A DNA stretch of 64,000 nt. Origin: an uncultured Candidatus Melainabacteria bacterium (GTDB taxonomy: Bacteria; Cyanobacteriota; Vampirovibrionia; Gastranaerophilales; Gastranaerophilaceae). The position numbers and the translations under genes are program-made. The notes under the pieces are model-generated. The model did no database searches and was not told the origin of the DNA. It saw only the letters and a list, made by a program, of their open reading frames with translations. The stretch spans positions 16,491 to 80,490 of the forward strand of contig CAKUUG010000003.1 in the NCBI GenBank assembly GCA_934692665.1. Reading direction: 5' to 3'. Shown here in pieces: positions 17,529-26,142 of this stretch (the first letter of the stretch is position 1; each line of letters begins with the position of its first letter).

Positions 17529-18743
17529 CTAAATTTCATCTCTGTTGAAGATTTTTACTCTAATTGGTTCAAGAAGAATAAAATCAACTCTTTGACCTGC
17601 GTGAATGTATTCATTTTGTCCATGGATTACATTGTAGCGAGTTCTGGTTAAATATGGGTCATTTCTAATAACTCTCATATCTGCACTACGTTCACCAACT
17701 CCGGCTACGATATTTAATTCTCCAATACCTTTGTTGTCTGTAACATTGGTTGTTTGAAGTGCCATATAGGCATTTTTGATTAGTCTTGTCGGACGAGTAA
17801 CTTTGATTACTTTTCCATCCATTTTAACCCCAACAGGAATTAGCACGTATTTTTCACGAGTAACAAAGTTAAATGGAGCTCTGGCAACAAAAGGTGTAGA
17901 TTCTTTGACAACTTTTGCATTCAAACATCTGTCTACAGTCAAAGGCAAAATCGTACCTTCAGGAATTATTGCATAGTCTTCATCATAATAAACGTTGTCT
18001 AATATATAACCGTCTGCTTTTCTTGGTTCAGGTGGAGCTTTTACAACGGGAGGAGCCGGTTTTTCTCTTTCTTGTTTTATTTTTTCGTTAGGAATTCTTT
18101 CTGCTGCTTGTACCATATTGAACAAAAATCTTGCCAACTCACCACGTGTTGCAGGTCTTAATGGTTCAAGAGTAGTTTCATGCCCGGGGGTGTTATACAC
18201 CAAACCCAACATTTGAGCTTGTCCTGATTGAATCAAAGCCCAGTCCGGAATTTCTGAATAGTCTTTATAGATAGAAACAAAGTGTTTAGCTTGTTCTGTG
18301 TTAATATTTTCAGGAGCCAAAGCACCTAAAACAATACTCAATGCTTCAATTCTTGTTACGTCTCTATTTGGATAAAAATAATCACCGGGGAGTCCTTTTA
18401 ACAAGCCATAATAAGAAGCAACCTGAATATTTCTTCTTGCCCAGTGTTTTAAAATGTCTTTATATTCAAATATTTCAGGTGTGTCTTTTTCATATAAACC
18501 AAGAGCCTTGATTGCCATTGTTGCAAATTCGCCTCTTGTAACTTTTTGGTCAGGTCTATAGTATCCATCAGGATAACCAACAACAACTTTTTTGTCAGTC
18601 AAAAAAGTAACTGCTTCGTATGCCCAGTGGCTGGGTGGCAAATCCGGATAACTGTCAGGACCTTGTTCTAGGGTATAGTTAGCTTTTGCAGGCGCTATAA
18701 TAAAAGCCAACAAGGTGATGATACTGAATAATGTCTTTTTCAT
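17529..18743 (-). CDS. SLH-domain envelope protein
   Basis: The 404-residue protein has a signal peptide (residues 1-21). Three S-layer-homology repeats follow: DLPPSHWAYEAVTFLTDKKV/VTRGEFATMAIKALGL, the HWARRNIQVASYYGLLKG repeat, and a third ending PATRGELARFLFNMV. A Pro-rich linker lies at about 230-245 and a beta-rich C-terminal domain (about 250-404) follows. Cyanobacteria and relatives use such SLH proteins to link the outer membrane to pyruvylated wall polymers. The C-terminal domain is not a porin barrel I can recognise. It has its own promoter and terminator. Confidence 0.87.
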   Translation of the reverse strand: MKKTLFSIITLLAFIIAPAKANYTLEQGPDSYPDLPPSHWAYEAVTFLTDKKVVVGYPDGYYRPDQKVTRGEFATMAIKALGLYEKDTPEIFEYKDILKHWARRNIQVASYYGLLKGLPGDYFYPNRDVTRIEALSIVLGALAPENINTEQAKHFVSIYKDYSEIPDWALIQSGQAQMLGLVYNTPGHETTLEPLRPATRGELARFLFNMVQAAERIPNEKIKQEREKPAPPVVKAPPEPRKADGYILDNVYYDEDYAIIPEGTILPLTVDRCLNAKVVKESTPFVARAPFNFVTREKYVLIPVGVKMDGKVIKVTRPTRLIKNAYMALQTTNVTDNKGIGELNIVAGVGERSADMRVIRNDPYLTRTRYNVIHGQNEYIHAGQRVDFILLEPIRVKIFNRDEI

Positions 18744-18769
18744 TTATTATACTCCATTTGTATAAGACA

Positions 18770-18798
18770 ATTTTACATGCTAAAAATACTACTTGCAA
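18770..18798 (-). promoter_or_regulatory. Sigma-70 promoter of SLH gene
   Basis: On the minus strand TTGCAA (18793-18798) and TAAAAT (18770-18775) are 17 bp apart. A GGAG ribosome site and the ATG at 18743 follow the expected start point near 18763. Confidence 0.6.
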
Positions 18799-18860
18799 CA
18801 CTTTTTTGTAGTTTTTCATACATATAAAACACGAAGAAGAAAAATTTTCACCCAAATAGA

Positions 18861-19121
18861 CTAAGCTAAATAATCTAGTCTTGATGAAGAGTTGTTCAAG
18901 GCTGCAAGTTCAGCATTGACAGCCATAAGTTGGGTTTCATTCATGATGTTATCCATTCCCAAAGAAGCTTCGGCTGCACTAACAGTTGCAAGACCACCTG
19001 TAAAATAGGGGGAATTCAAAAGACCTCTTTGTGCTGCAGAATTTTGCAACATTTGGTACTCAAGGTTATTTCTTTGAGCAACAAGGCTTTGTTTTTCGAG
19101 TTGTCTTGCAATAGATAGCAT
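18861..19121 (-). CDS. Small helical protein of unknown function
   Basis: The 86-residue protein is rich in Ala, Leu, Asn and Gln and has no signal peptide. It appears as two amphipathic helices around a Gly/Pro break at residues 33-45. An AAGGAG ribosome site sits before the ATG, which supports translation. I do not recognise a family. Confidence 0.6.
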   Translation of the reverse strand: MLSIARQLEKQSLVAQRNNLEYQMLQNSAAQRGLLNSPYFTGGLATVSAAEASLGMDNIMNETQLMAVNAELAALNNSSSRLDYLA

Positions 19122-19212
19122 ATTTTCTCCTTAATTATAGTTGCATATTATCACATGTGTAGTAATTTTGCAATTATTTTGTCTATATAAAACATCTGAA
19201 CAAAAAAAATTG

Positions 19213-20439
19213 CTATTCGTATCGAAGTGCGTCAATTGGATTTAATAAAGAAGCTTTATAAGCAGGATAATAGCCAAATACTATGCCAACCAAACCGGAA
19301 AATCCAAAAGACATTAATATCGGAGGAAAAGTAATTAGAATATCGGTTTTGAATACAGCTCCGATAAACAATGCGATTACAATTCCTGCAACAACGCCAA
19401 TCAATCCGCCAATTAAAGATAATATCAGTGCTTCTATCAAAAATTGCATCCTAATATCGGAAGCTCTTGCACCTATTGCCATTCTTATGCCTATTTCTTT
19501 TGTTCTTTCTGTAACAGAAACAAGCATTATATTCATAATACCTATCCCTCCAACTACAAGAGAAACCGACGCAATAGAAGCAAGCAAAATAGCAAAAGTT
19601 TGAACGGTTGATTTCATTTTTTCTTGAAATTCTGCACTATTTCTGAGTTGGAAATCGTTTTCTTGGCTTGTTCCCAGATTGTGCCTTTTTCTTAGTATTG
19701 TTTCAATATCGCTTTCAGCAAGCTCAGAATCCTCAAGACTTTTTGCTTTTACTAAAATTTGGTTGACTGCCCCCGGAAAATCAGTCCCAAAAACCTTTCT
19801 TTGAGCTGTTGTCAATGGAATAAAAACAATGTCGTCTTGGTCCATAGGACCTACTTGTCCTTTTGAAACCAGAGTTCCAAGAACTTTAAACGGAACATTA
19901 CCTATTCTTATTGTTTTTCCAACGGGATTTACATCTCCAAAAAGTTCTTTTTCAACAGTAGAACCAATAAGAGCAACTTTAGCAGCATTTCTGTCTTCTT
20001 CTCCCATAAAGGCTCTGCCTAAATCTATTTCGTAATTTTTTACGTACAAATATGGAGAAGTTATGCCATACACCGTTGTTTGCCAGTTTTGGTTTCCATA
20101 CATTATTTGTTTTGAAGAAGACAAAAGTGGTGCAACAGCATCTACTCCACGAGATTGTCTTTTTATTGCATCAGCGTCTTTTGTGCTGAGCGTGGGTTTT
20201 GAACCCATACCCATAGAAACTCCGCCTGTTTTTGCAGTTGCAGAGCGAATGGTTATGACGTTAGAACCCATAGATTCCATATTTTCTTGAACTTTTTTGT
20301 TTGCACCGGAACCTATCGCAAGCATTATAATCACCGCACTAACCCCAATAATAATCCCGAGTGATGTCAAAATTGACCTCATCTTGTTAACTTTTAGGGA
20401 GTTTAGGGCTATTTTTAGTGTGGACTTGTAATCTATCAT
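19213..20439 (-). CDS. MacB/FtsX-type ABC transporter permease
   Basis: The 408-residue protein begins with a cytoplasmic helix and a first transmembrane helix (about 20-43, SLGIIIGVSAVIIMLAIGSG). A large periplasmic MacB core domain (about 50-270) follows. Three C-terminal helices form the FtsX-like domain (GGIGIMNIMLVSVTERTKEIGIRMAIGA). Such permeases transmit ATPase action to the periplasm to export peptides or lipids via a TolC-like channel. No ATP-binding subunit or membrane-fusion protein is adjacent, so the partner genes must be elsewhere. recF ends upstream. Confidence 0.87.
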   Translation of the reverse strand: MIDYKSTLKIALNSLKVNKMRSILTSLGIIIGVSAVIIMLAIGSGANKKVQENMESMGSNVITIRSATAKTGGVSMGMGSKPTLSTKDADAIKRQSRGVDAVAPLLSSSKQIMYGNQNWQTTVYGITSPYLYVKNYEIDLGRAFMGEEDRNAAKVALIGSTVEKELFGDVNPVGKTIRIGNVPFKVLGTLVSKGQVGPMDQDDIVFIPLTTAQRKVFGTDFPGAVNQILVKAKSLEDSELAESDIETILRKRHNLGTSQENDFQLRNSAEFQEKMKSTVQTFAILLASIASVSLVVGGIGIMNIMLVSVTERTKEIGIRMAIGARASDIRMQFLIEALILSLIGGLIGVVAGIVIALFIGAVFKTDILITFPPILMSFGFSGLVGIVFGYYPAYKASLLNPIDALRYE

Positions 20440-20478
20440 AGTACTATTAAATTTAGAAATTCGTTTTTTAAAAACACT

Positions 20479-21573
20479 TTATTGGAGGATTTTACCTTGA
20501 GAAATTTTTACTATATCAACATTTTTCAAAAATTCCTCATCAAATGCCAAAGTATCAACGCTTGTGATTATCATTTGAATATCATTTTCAATTGCATTGA
20601 GCAAATAATTCTGCCTCAAATTGTCAAGTTCAGCCAATACGTCATCCAATAATAAAAGCGGAATTTCGTTTATTTTTTCTTTTAATATTTGCAACTCAGC
20701 CAATTTCAAAGACAAAACAATCGTCCTTTGTTGTCCTTGAGAAGCGTATTTTTTTGAATCAATATCATTGATAAAAAAGTCGACATCATCTCTATGAGCA
20801 CCGATAAGACACTGTTCTTTTCTTATTTCTTCTTCTTTTACTTCGTTTAATTTTTGATAAATAACATCGCTCAACTCTTGGATAGACAAAAACTCATCGA
20901 CGACTGATTTGTATTTTAGTTTCAAATCTTCTCCCGAAGAAATAATAGAGTGCTTTGTTTTTGCGATTTTTTCCAGCTCTTCTATATATTTTTTTCTTAA
21001 AAAAACAACATTTGCACAAGCTATAGACATTTGTTGATTAAAAACATCCAGCATATCAGAATTTTTTATATGAGAAGCTAGGAAATTTGCCTTTTGCAGA
21101 CGAATTTTGTTGAATTTTGTGAGTTTTTCAATATACAAAGGATAAACCTGAAATATCGCCATATCGAGCCATTTTCTGCGATTCTGCGGCTCTCCTCTCA
21201 ACAACAACAAATCAGAAGTCGAAAAATACACACCCGACAACACTCTTAAAAAATCTTTTGATTTGTTTTTTTTGAGTCCGTTTACTTTTAAGAGTTTATT
21301 TTTTGGAGGATTGAAAACAACTTCCATTTCTATATCTGTATCTTGTTTTATGATTTGAGCTTTTATAGAAGCTATTTCTTTTTGAAATTGTATCAATTCA
21401 GAATCTCTTTTAATCCTGACTGAATTTAATGTACAAAGATAATAAATAGCCTCAAGTATGTTTGTCTTTCCTTGAGCATTTTTTCCGATTATTAGTGTTT
21501 TATTATTTTTAAAATCGTATTCGAAATTTTCATAATTTCTAAAATTTTTTAAAATTAATTTCTTTAATCGCAT
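20479..21573 (-). CDS. recF: DNA replication and repair protein RecF
   Basis: The 364-residue SMC-like ATPase helps load RecA at gaps. It has the Walker A motif IIGKNAQGKTNILEAIY near the N-terminus, the signature YASQGQQRTIVLSLKLAEL and the Walker B motif LLLLDDVLAELD. The usual dnaA/dnaN neighbours are absent. The ATG at 21573 is preceded only six bases upstream by a -10 box, with no ribosome site, so the message appears leaderless. Confidence 0.93.
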   Translation of the reverse strand: MRLKKLILKNFRNYENFEYDFKNNKTLIIGKNAQGKTNILEAIYYLCTLNSVRIKRDSELIQFQKEIASIKAQIIKQDTDIEMEVVFNPPKNKLLKVNGLKKNKSKDFLRVLSGVYFSTSDLLLLRGEPQNRRKWLDMAIFQVYPLYIEKLTKFNKIRLQKANFLASHIKNSDMLDVFNQQMSIACANVVFLRKKYIEELEKIAKTKHSIISSGEDLKLKYKSVVDEFLSIQELSDVIYQKLNEVKEEEIRKEQCLIGAHRDDVDFFINDIDSKKYASQGQQRTIVLSLKLAELQILKEKINEIPLLLLDDVLAELDNLRQNYLLNAIENDIQMIITSVDTLAFDEEFLKNVDIVKISQGKILQ

Positions 21574-21579
21574 ATTTTT

Positions 21580-21608
21580 ATTCTATAATGAAATTACATT
21601 AAGAGCAA
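21580..21608 (-). promoter_or_regulatory. Leaderless-type promoter of recF
   Basis: On the minus strand TTGCTC (21603-21608) is followed by a 17-bp spacer and TAGAAT (21580-21585), then six bases and the ATG at 21573. The same TTGCTC/17/6 arrangement occurs at 28491-28519. Confidence 0.65.
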
Positions 21609-21624
21609 AACAAAAGGAAGTAAA

Positions 21625-22674
21625 ATGTACGATTTTATCACTATCGGTTCTGCAACACAGGACGTTTTTATACAATCTGATGTAGCAAGCATCGTAACTG
21701 TTAGCCAAGTAACCAAAAAAAGCGAATTTATGTCTTTTCCTTATGGTGCAAAAACAGAAATTGCTGATTTTTCAAAAAACCTAGGCGGAGGTGCAGTAAA
21801 CACTGCAACAAACCTTGCAAATTTGGGCATGAAAACATCTACAATCATAAAACTCGGAAATGATGAATTAAACAACATAATCAAATTAAAGCTTGCAAAA
21901 TCAGGTATTGATATTATGAACATAATCGATTCACAAAAATACTTGACGGGCTTTTCTATTATTCTTGTTTCTTTCCAAGGAGATAGAACCGTTCTTGCTC
22001 ATCGTGGTGCAAATGCTCATGTTCATGAAAAAGAAGTAAATTTTGATGCTATAAAAAACTCTCGCTGGGTATATGTTTCACCTCTATCCGGTGATAGCAA
22101 CAAAGTTCTCGATAAAATTGCAAACTTCTGTTCAGAAAACAAAATCAACCTCGCAATCAATGCAGGAACAACAGCACTTAAAAAAGGTGCAAAATATTTT
22201 TCAAAAATCTTAACGACTTCGCAAATTGTTCTTATGAACAAAGAAGAAGCCTCTCTAGTCACAAAAATCCAAGTCAGACCCGACACAAAAGAAGAAAAAT
22301 TCTCATCAATGCAAATTCATCCTGACGTAGTCGAAATGCTAAAAGCACTAAGAGGCAGCACGGAAGCGATTGTTGTAATTACAGATGGCAAACATGGTTC
22401 TTATTGTTATGATGGCGAAAAAATCTATCTTTGTCCTACTTTTCCTGCTGTTGTAACTTCTACCTTGGGAGCAGGCGATGCTTTTGCTTCTACTTTCTGT
22501 GCAACAATAGACAAATATAACTGGGATATAGAAAAAGCTCTCAAATACGGAACAATAAATTCTGCTTCTGTATGTGAACATTTTGGTGCTCAAGAAGGAT
22601 TTTTAACTTTTAGCGAAATAGAAAAAAAAATCGAAGAAAATCCAAACTTCAAAGTAAAAGTAATAAAATTGTAA
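21625..22674 (+). CDS. PfkB/ribokinase-family sugar kinase
   Basis: The 349-residue protein starts with DFITIGSATQDVF and contains the first PfkB signature, GGGAVNTATNLANLG. The C-terminal anion-hole/catalytic signature is TLGAGDAFASTF, whose Asp is the catalytic base. It phosphorylates a sugar or nucleoside; the specific substrate is not evident. There is a good AAGGAAG ribosome site. The downstream S4 gene begins one base after the stop codon, so they are co-transcribed. Confidence 0.87.
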   Translation: MYDFITIGSATQDVFIQSDVASIVTVSQVTKKSEFMSFPYGAKTEIADFSKNLGGGAVNTATNLANLGMKTSTIIKLGNDELNNIIKLKLAKSGIDIMNIIDSQKYLTGFSIILVSFQGDRTVLAHRGANAHVHEKEVNFDAIKNSRWVYVSPLSGDSNKVLDKIANFCSENKINLAINAGTTALKKGAKYFSKILTTSQIVLMNKEEASLVTKIQVRPDTKEEKFSSMQIHPDVVEMLKALRGSTEAIVVITDGKHGSYCYDGEKIYLCPTFPAVVTSTLGAGDAFASTFCATIDKYNWDIEKALKYGTINSASVCEHFGAQEGFLTFSEIEKKIEENPNFKVKVIKL

Positions 22675-22675
22675 A

Positions 22676-22927
22676 ATGAGATTAGATAAATTTTTAAAAG
22701 TATCACGATTAATAAAAAGAAGAACTGTTGCAAACGAAGTCTGCGACTCTGCTCGTGTTTTTGTAAACAACAATCCTGCAAAACCGGCAAAACAACTAAA
22801 AGTCGGGGATATTATTTCTATTGAATATAAAAATATGATAAAAACCTACAAGATTTTAGTTTTGCCTGTGGGTAATGTTCCGATTAGTATGGCAAATACT
22901 CTTTATGAAGAAATTATAGAAAATTAA
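22676..22927 (+). CDS. rqcP: S4-domain RNA-binding protein, RqcP/Hsp15-like
   Basis: The 83-residue protein is essentially one S4 domain: MRLDKFLKVSRLIKRRTVA at the start, VFVNNNPAKPAKQLKVGD in the middle and a short C-terminal strand. The length fits RqcP (YabO), which works with RqcH in tagging nascent chains on obstructed 50S subunits. A longer Hsp15-like role cannot be excluded. It ends at a strong terminator. Confidence 0.8.
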   Translation: MRLDKFLKVSRLIKRRTVANEVCDSARVFVNNNPAKPAKQLKVGDIISIEYKNMIKTYKILVLPVGNVPISMANTLYEEIIEN

Positions 22928-22954
22928 AAGCAAGGCATAAAACCTTGCTTTTAA
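22926..22954. terminator. Intrinsic terminator, bidirectional
   Basis: AAAAGCAAGG (22926-22935) pairs with CCTTGCTTTT (22943-22952). It lies between the convergent rqcP and 115-residue genes, with T-rich flanks in both directions. Confidence 0.82.
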
Positions 22955-22976
22955 TTGTTTCGTATATTATCAAAAA

Positions 22977-23324
22977 CTAAAATGGTTTTGTTTGAGACAA
23001 TCTATTTCTCAATTCTCTGAATTTTGCGATATCTTCTTGAGCTTTTGCACCTTCTTTGAATAATGTTTGAGAAGCAGGATGCATAATAATAATAGAATCT
23101 ATATGCACTTCTAAAAAGTCATAGTTTTTTGTAACAGAAGTTCCTTGTGCTGTAATTTGAGCATTTGTAACAGCGAGAAATCTTCTTTCTTTATCATTTA
23201 ACAATTCTGTTAATTCACGATTCGACTTTGTAAATTTAGAAACATAAACAGTTCCTCTGATTTCATGGTCTTTTGTAATTATACAAACTTCAACAGGTGC
23301 TGTATCTGATGGTTGTTTTGTCAT
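22977..23324 (-). CDS. Conserved-looking small beta protein, function unknown
   Basis: The 115-residue soluble protein has a predicted beta-rich core (VEVCIITKDHEIRGTVYVS, and later DFLEVHIDSIIIMHP) and an Arg/Lys-rich C-terminal helix. The strand pattern with GTVYVS and a loop ending ERRFLAVTNAQI suggests a small beta-barrel similar to SH3 or PilZ-like folds, but I cannot assign it. It has an AGGAG-type ribosome site and is monocistronic between the terminator and the SRP RNA. Confidence 0.6.
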   Translation of the reverse strand: MTKQPSDTAPVEVCIITKDHEIRGTVYVSKFTKSNRELTELLNDKERRFLAVTNAQITAQGTSVTKNYDFLEVHIDSIIIMHPASQTLFKEGAKAQEDIAKFRELRNRLSQTKPF

Positions 23325-23409
23325 TTAATTCTCCTAAATAAGCTACAAATATTATATTATAATTTTAAAATTAATGCTACATATTAATTTTTGTGATAGA
23401 ATATTAATG

Positions 23410-23628
23410 CCACACTTCACGGGGTGTTGCATACCCTTGACCGAAAGCTAATGTCGGGTGCAGAGTATATTGTGAGGCAAATACAGTTGTAAATTGAAAG
23501 TTAAAAAATCGTTGAGAATTTGGGTTTTTGTGGCAGAACTCTGCCCCAACCGAGTCAGGATGGAAACATAGCAGCTCTAAGGTTTGAGTTTTGGGTATAG
23601 AAATCCATTTAGGAGGTTTTTTAATTTT
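23410..23628 (+). ncRNA. ffs: Signal recognition particle RNA with extended 5' (Alu-like) domain
   Basis: The SRP helix 8 hallmark is at 23552-23577. Stem GAG/CUC encloses the asymmetric loop UCAGG/AGCAG, then stem AUG/CAU capped by a GAAA tetraloop, the same plan as Escherichia coli 4.5S RNA. AACC (23548-23551) pairs with GGTT (23581-23584) below it. Upstream are two adjacent hairpins, GGGTGT/ATACCC (23422-23436) and CCGA/TCGG (23441-23457), which resemble helices 3 and 4 of the Alu domain in large bacterial SRP RNAs. A TAGAAT -10 box lies at 23397-23402. The 5' boundary comes from that box and the 3' boundary from a T-rich run (23617-23630); both are approximate. The core is certain; the 5' domain is inferred. 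Confidence 0.85.
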
Positions 23629-23676
23629 TTGGTTTAGAATTGTTTTGTCGATAGATATAGTGTGGCTTTTATATTT

Positions 23677-26031
23677 TTAGTTGAAATTTTCTATCATTTC
23701 TTGAATTTTTGTTATTTCACAATTCATCAAATCACTCTTAAATTCAACAATTTTGTCAAATTCTTCTGTTAAAGTTTCAAACATTGAATGATTTTTAAAT
23801 TCTTCCCAATTAAAGGGTTTTAGATATTTTAGTTTGTTGTTTTCATCAAACTCAATTGTGTTTATATCTTCTAATATTTCAATTGCAATCTGCACAAATT
23901 CCACATCGACGCTCAACGCCGCTGCCATTTTTTCCAATTCCAAATCACCATTCAGTTTGGATGAACAGTATTTTATCATTCCATTAAGCTGTTTTATGTA
24001 GTTTTCTATATTTTCATCAACCTTGAAATTCATAAAATGGATTTTTTTGGGATGAATATTTTCAAAAATTTCCATAAATTCTTCAACAGAAGAAGGATAA
24101 TCAAAAAACATCAGACCTTTGTGTTCGTTTGTATCTGACAAAAAATTGTTTTTTAAATTTTCAAATTTCGATAGTTTTTCTTTCGTTGAGGGTGTTTTTG
24201 CCCATATTTTTATATCTAAATTAGAATTTTTTAAATAATCAGAAATAGAATCCAAAATATCAGTTTTTTTTCTATGATCAAAGAGTTTGAAGTCGCTTTT
24301 CTTGAGGTTTTTTTCTACACAAGAAGAATAAATATCCACAATCTCCAACTGAATTTCGCTATTGCCATTAAATGTATTCACTCTAGGGTAAAAAGCAATA
24401 TCACATTTGGAATTTAATGGAATAGAAAGCTCATTTTCTTGCCATTTTACAGAATTTAGAAGTTTTCCGTTTTTTGAAAAAACAAATCGAAGATGATTAT
24501 TTTCTTTTCCGATTGTTTTAAATTCTTTCAATTCGACATCAAACATTGCACAAACAGGCATTTTGTTGCCTTCACCATAAGGCTCAAGCTCATTAAACGT
24601 TTCAATCAAGTCGAAATTCAGGTCATTTTCACTTAATTCAACATCCGCAAACAAAATGTTTTCTTTTTGTTCTTCTTTGTAATTTTCTTCAATTGTTTTG
24701 TTGATTGCATTTTTTACTGTTTCAAAAGATACTTGATTGATATCAAATGAACAACCACCTGCCAATTTGTGTCCGCCAAAACCCAAAAACAACTCGGCAT
24801 TTTTTGCCAAAACATCATAAACATTGATTGTTTCGTTGCTTCTAATTGAACAGCGAGCATGGGATGTTTCATCTATAGTCATCAAAAAACAAGGTTTGTT
24901 GTATTGTTCGACGATTTTTGACGCTACAATACCTATTATTCCTACATGCCAGTCTTTATTCAAAAGAATAACTGCAGGATTTTCGAGTTCTTCTTTGTGA
25001 TTTTTTAGATATTCGTTTATTTCTTCATAAGTTTCTTGACATTTTGATTGTCTGATTGCATTGTAATTGTCTAGCTTTTCAATAATAATATCGAGTTTTG
25101 CAGGATTTTCCGTTGTCAAAAATTCAAAAGACAATTCCGCATTGGCGAGTCTTCCGACTGCGTTAATTCTAGGTACTAAAACAAAGGCTATATCAGTACT
25201 TGTTATGTTTCTATCTTTTATATTGTTGGATAAAAGTTTGTATATTGCTTTTGGGATTTGTTTTGTATTCAACAAATCTAACGCCAAAGTCACCATCGCA
25301 CGATTTTCACCCAAAATCGGGACAACATCACCTATTGCACCACAAGAAGCAATTATTAAAAGTTCGTTTTTCAATTCTTCATCGTCAATATCATTTAACA
25401 GTGCTATAGCGAGTTTGTACGCTACAACTGAGCCTGAATTGTACGTCATCGATGTGATATCTTCAACTTTTGTTTCTTCTTTTATTGCACCTTTGACTTG
25501 GGGATTTATAATAGCGTATGCATTTGGAAGTTCTCTATCTGTCGAGTGATGGTCAGTGATTATTGTATCGATTTTAAACCCATTCAACAAATTCACTTCG
25601 CTAACATTTGAAACACCACAATCAACAGTAATTACGAGTTTAAATTTTTCTTTTGTGTAGAGTTGGATGAGTTTTTTTGTATTCAAGCCATGCCCGTGTT
25701 CCAATCTGTCCGGAATAAATGTTATGACATTTGCATTTAGTTTTTTTAAGGCTTTGTATAATATAGAAGTAGAAGTCACTCCATCACAATCAAAATCCCC
25801 CCAGACAAGGATTTTTTCGTTGTTTTGGATTGCGGAATTTATCCTGTTTTTTGCCTTTTCCATATCAGAAAAAGCAAAAGGCGAAACAAAATCTTCTTTT
25901 TTTGGATTTAAGAATTTATTGATTTCTTCTTCTTTGACTAGTCCTCTTAGTGCCAAAATCCTATTTAAAAGCTCATTTTTGGCATTTATTTTTTCTTTTT
26001 GTTCTTTTAAAATTATTTTTCTGTATTGCAT
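23677..26031 (-). CDS. recJ: Single-stranded-DNA exonuclease RecJ
   Basis: The 784-residue DHH-family 5'-3' exonuclease has motif I VWGDFDCDGVTST, motif II ITVDCGVS, DHH motif IITDHHST (about residue 160) and the DHHA1 GGHKLAGG block, followed by an OB domain. An extra C-terminal region of about 220 residues gives the long form seen in Firmicutes and cyanobacteria. It works in RecFOR gap repair and mismatch repair. The ATG at 26031 has no ribosome site and a TAAAAT box six bases upstream. Confidence 0.93.
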   Translation of the reverse strand: MQYRKIILKEQKEKINAKNELLNRILALRGLVKEEEINKFLNPKKEDFVSPFAFSDMEKAKNRINSAIQNNEKILVWGDFDCDGVTSTSILYKALKKLNANVITFIPDRLEHGHGLNTKKLIQLYTKEKFKLVITVDCGVSNVSEVNLLNGFKIDTIITDHHSTDRELPNAYAIINPQVKGAIKEETKVEDITSMTYNSGSVVAYKLAIALLNDIDDEELKNELLIIASCGAIGDVVPILGENRAMVTLALDLLNTKQIPKAIYKLLSNNIKDRNITSTDIAFVLVPRINAVGRLANAELSFEFLTTENPAKLDIIIEKLDNYNAIRQSKCQETYEEINEYLKNHKEELENPAVILLNKDWHVGIIGIVASKIVEQYNKPCFLMTIDETSHARCSIRSNETINVYDVLAKNAELFLGFGGHKLAGGCSFDINQVSFETVKNAINKTIEENYKEEQKENILFADVELSENDLNFDLIETFNELEPYGEGNKMPVCAMFDVELKEFKTIGKENNHLRFVFSKNGKLLNSVKWQENELSIPLNSKCDIAFYPRVNTFNGNSEIQLEIVDIYSSCVEKNLKKSDFKLFDHRKKTDILDSISDYLKNSNLDIKIWAKTPSTKEKLSKFENLKNNFLSDTNEHKGLMFFDYPSSVEEFMEIFENIHPKKIHFMNFKVDENIENYIKQLNGMIKYCSSKLNGDLELEKMAAALSVDVEFVQIAIEILEDINTIEFDENNKLKYLKPFNWEEFKNHSMFETLTEEFDKIVEFKSDLMNCEITKIQEMIENFN

Positions 26032-26037
26032 AATTTT

Positions 26038-26043
26038 ATTTTA
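26038..26043 (-). promoter_or_regulatory. -10 box of recJ, predicted leaderless
   Basis: TAAAAT on the minus strand ends six bases before the recJ ATG, and no ribosome-binding sequence is present. A clear -35 is lacking; the perfect palindrome at 26060-26077 overlaps where it would lie. Confidence 0.45.
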
Positions 26044-26059
26044 GCATGGAAGAAATCTT

Positions 26060-26077
26060 ATACATTATATAATGTAT
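26060..26077. promoter_or_regulatory. Perfect 18-bp palindrome between recJ and the NfeD/flotillin genes
   Basis: ATACATTATATAATGTAT is its own reverse complement over all 18 bases. It lies in the divergent recJ/NfeD intergenic region, overlaps the predicted recJ -35 zone and itself contains a TATAAT. A dimeric repressor site is the simplest reading; the protein is unknown. Confidence 0.45.
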
Positions 26078-26142
26078 GCCTTTTGAGTGATTTTAATGAT
26101 AAAATCAAGCATTATCAGTTTTTAAAAGAAAGATACAAGAAA

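Noticed and set aside
19213..21573. ABC permease and recF as a functional operon
   Set aside because: They are on the same strand with a short gap, but no shared function is known and no ABC ATPase is present, so adjacency alone is not evidence of a joint role.
23533..23546. Palindrome GGCAGAACTCTGCC taken as a protein-binding operator
   Set aside because: It lies inside the SRP RNA and is better explained as local RNA pairing.
25067..25549. 160-codon plus-strand frame within recJ
   Set aside because: It is antisense to a clearly conserved DHH-family region of RecJ and has no ribosome site or recognisable domain.
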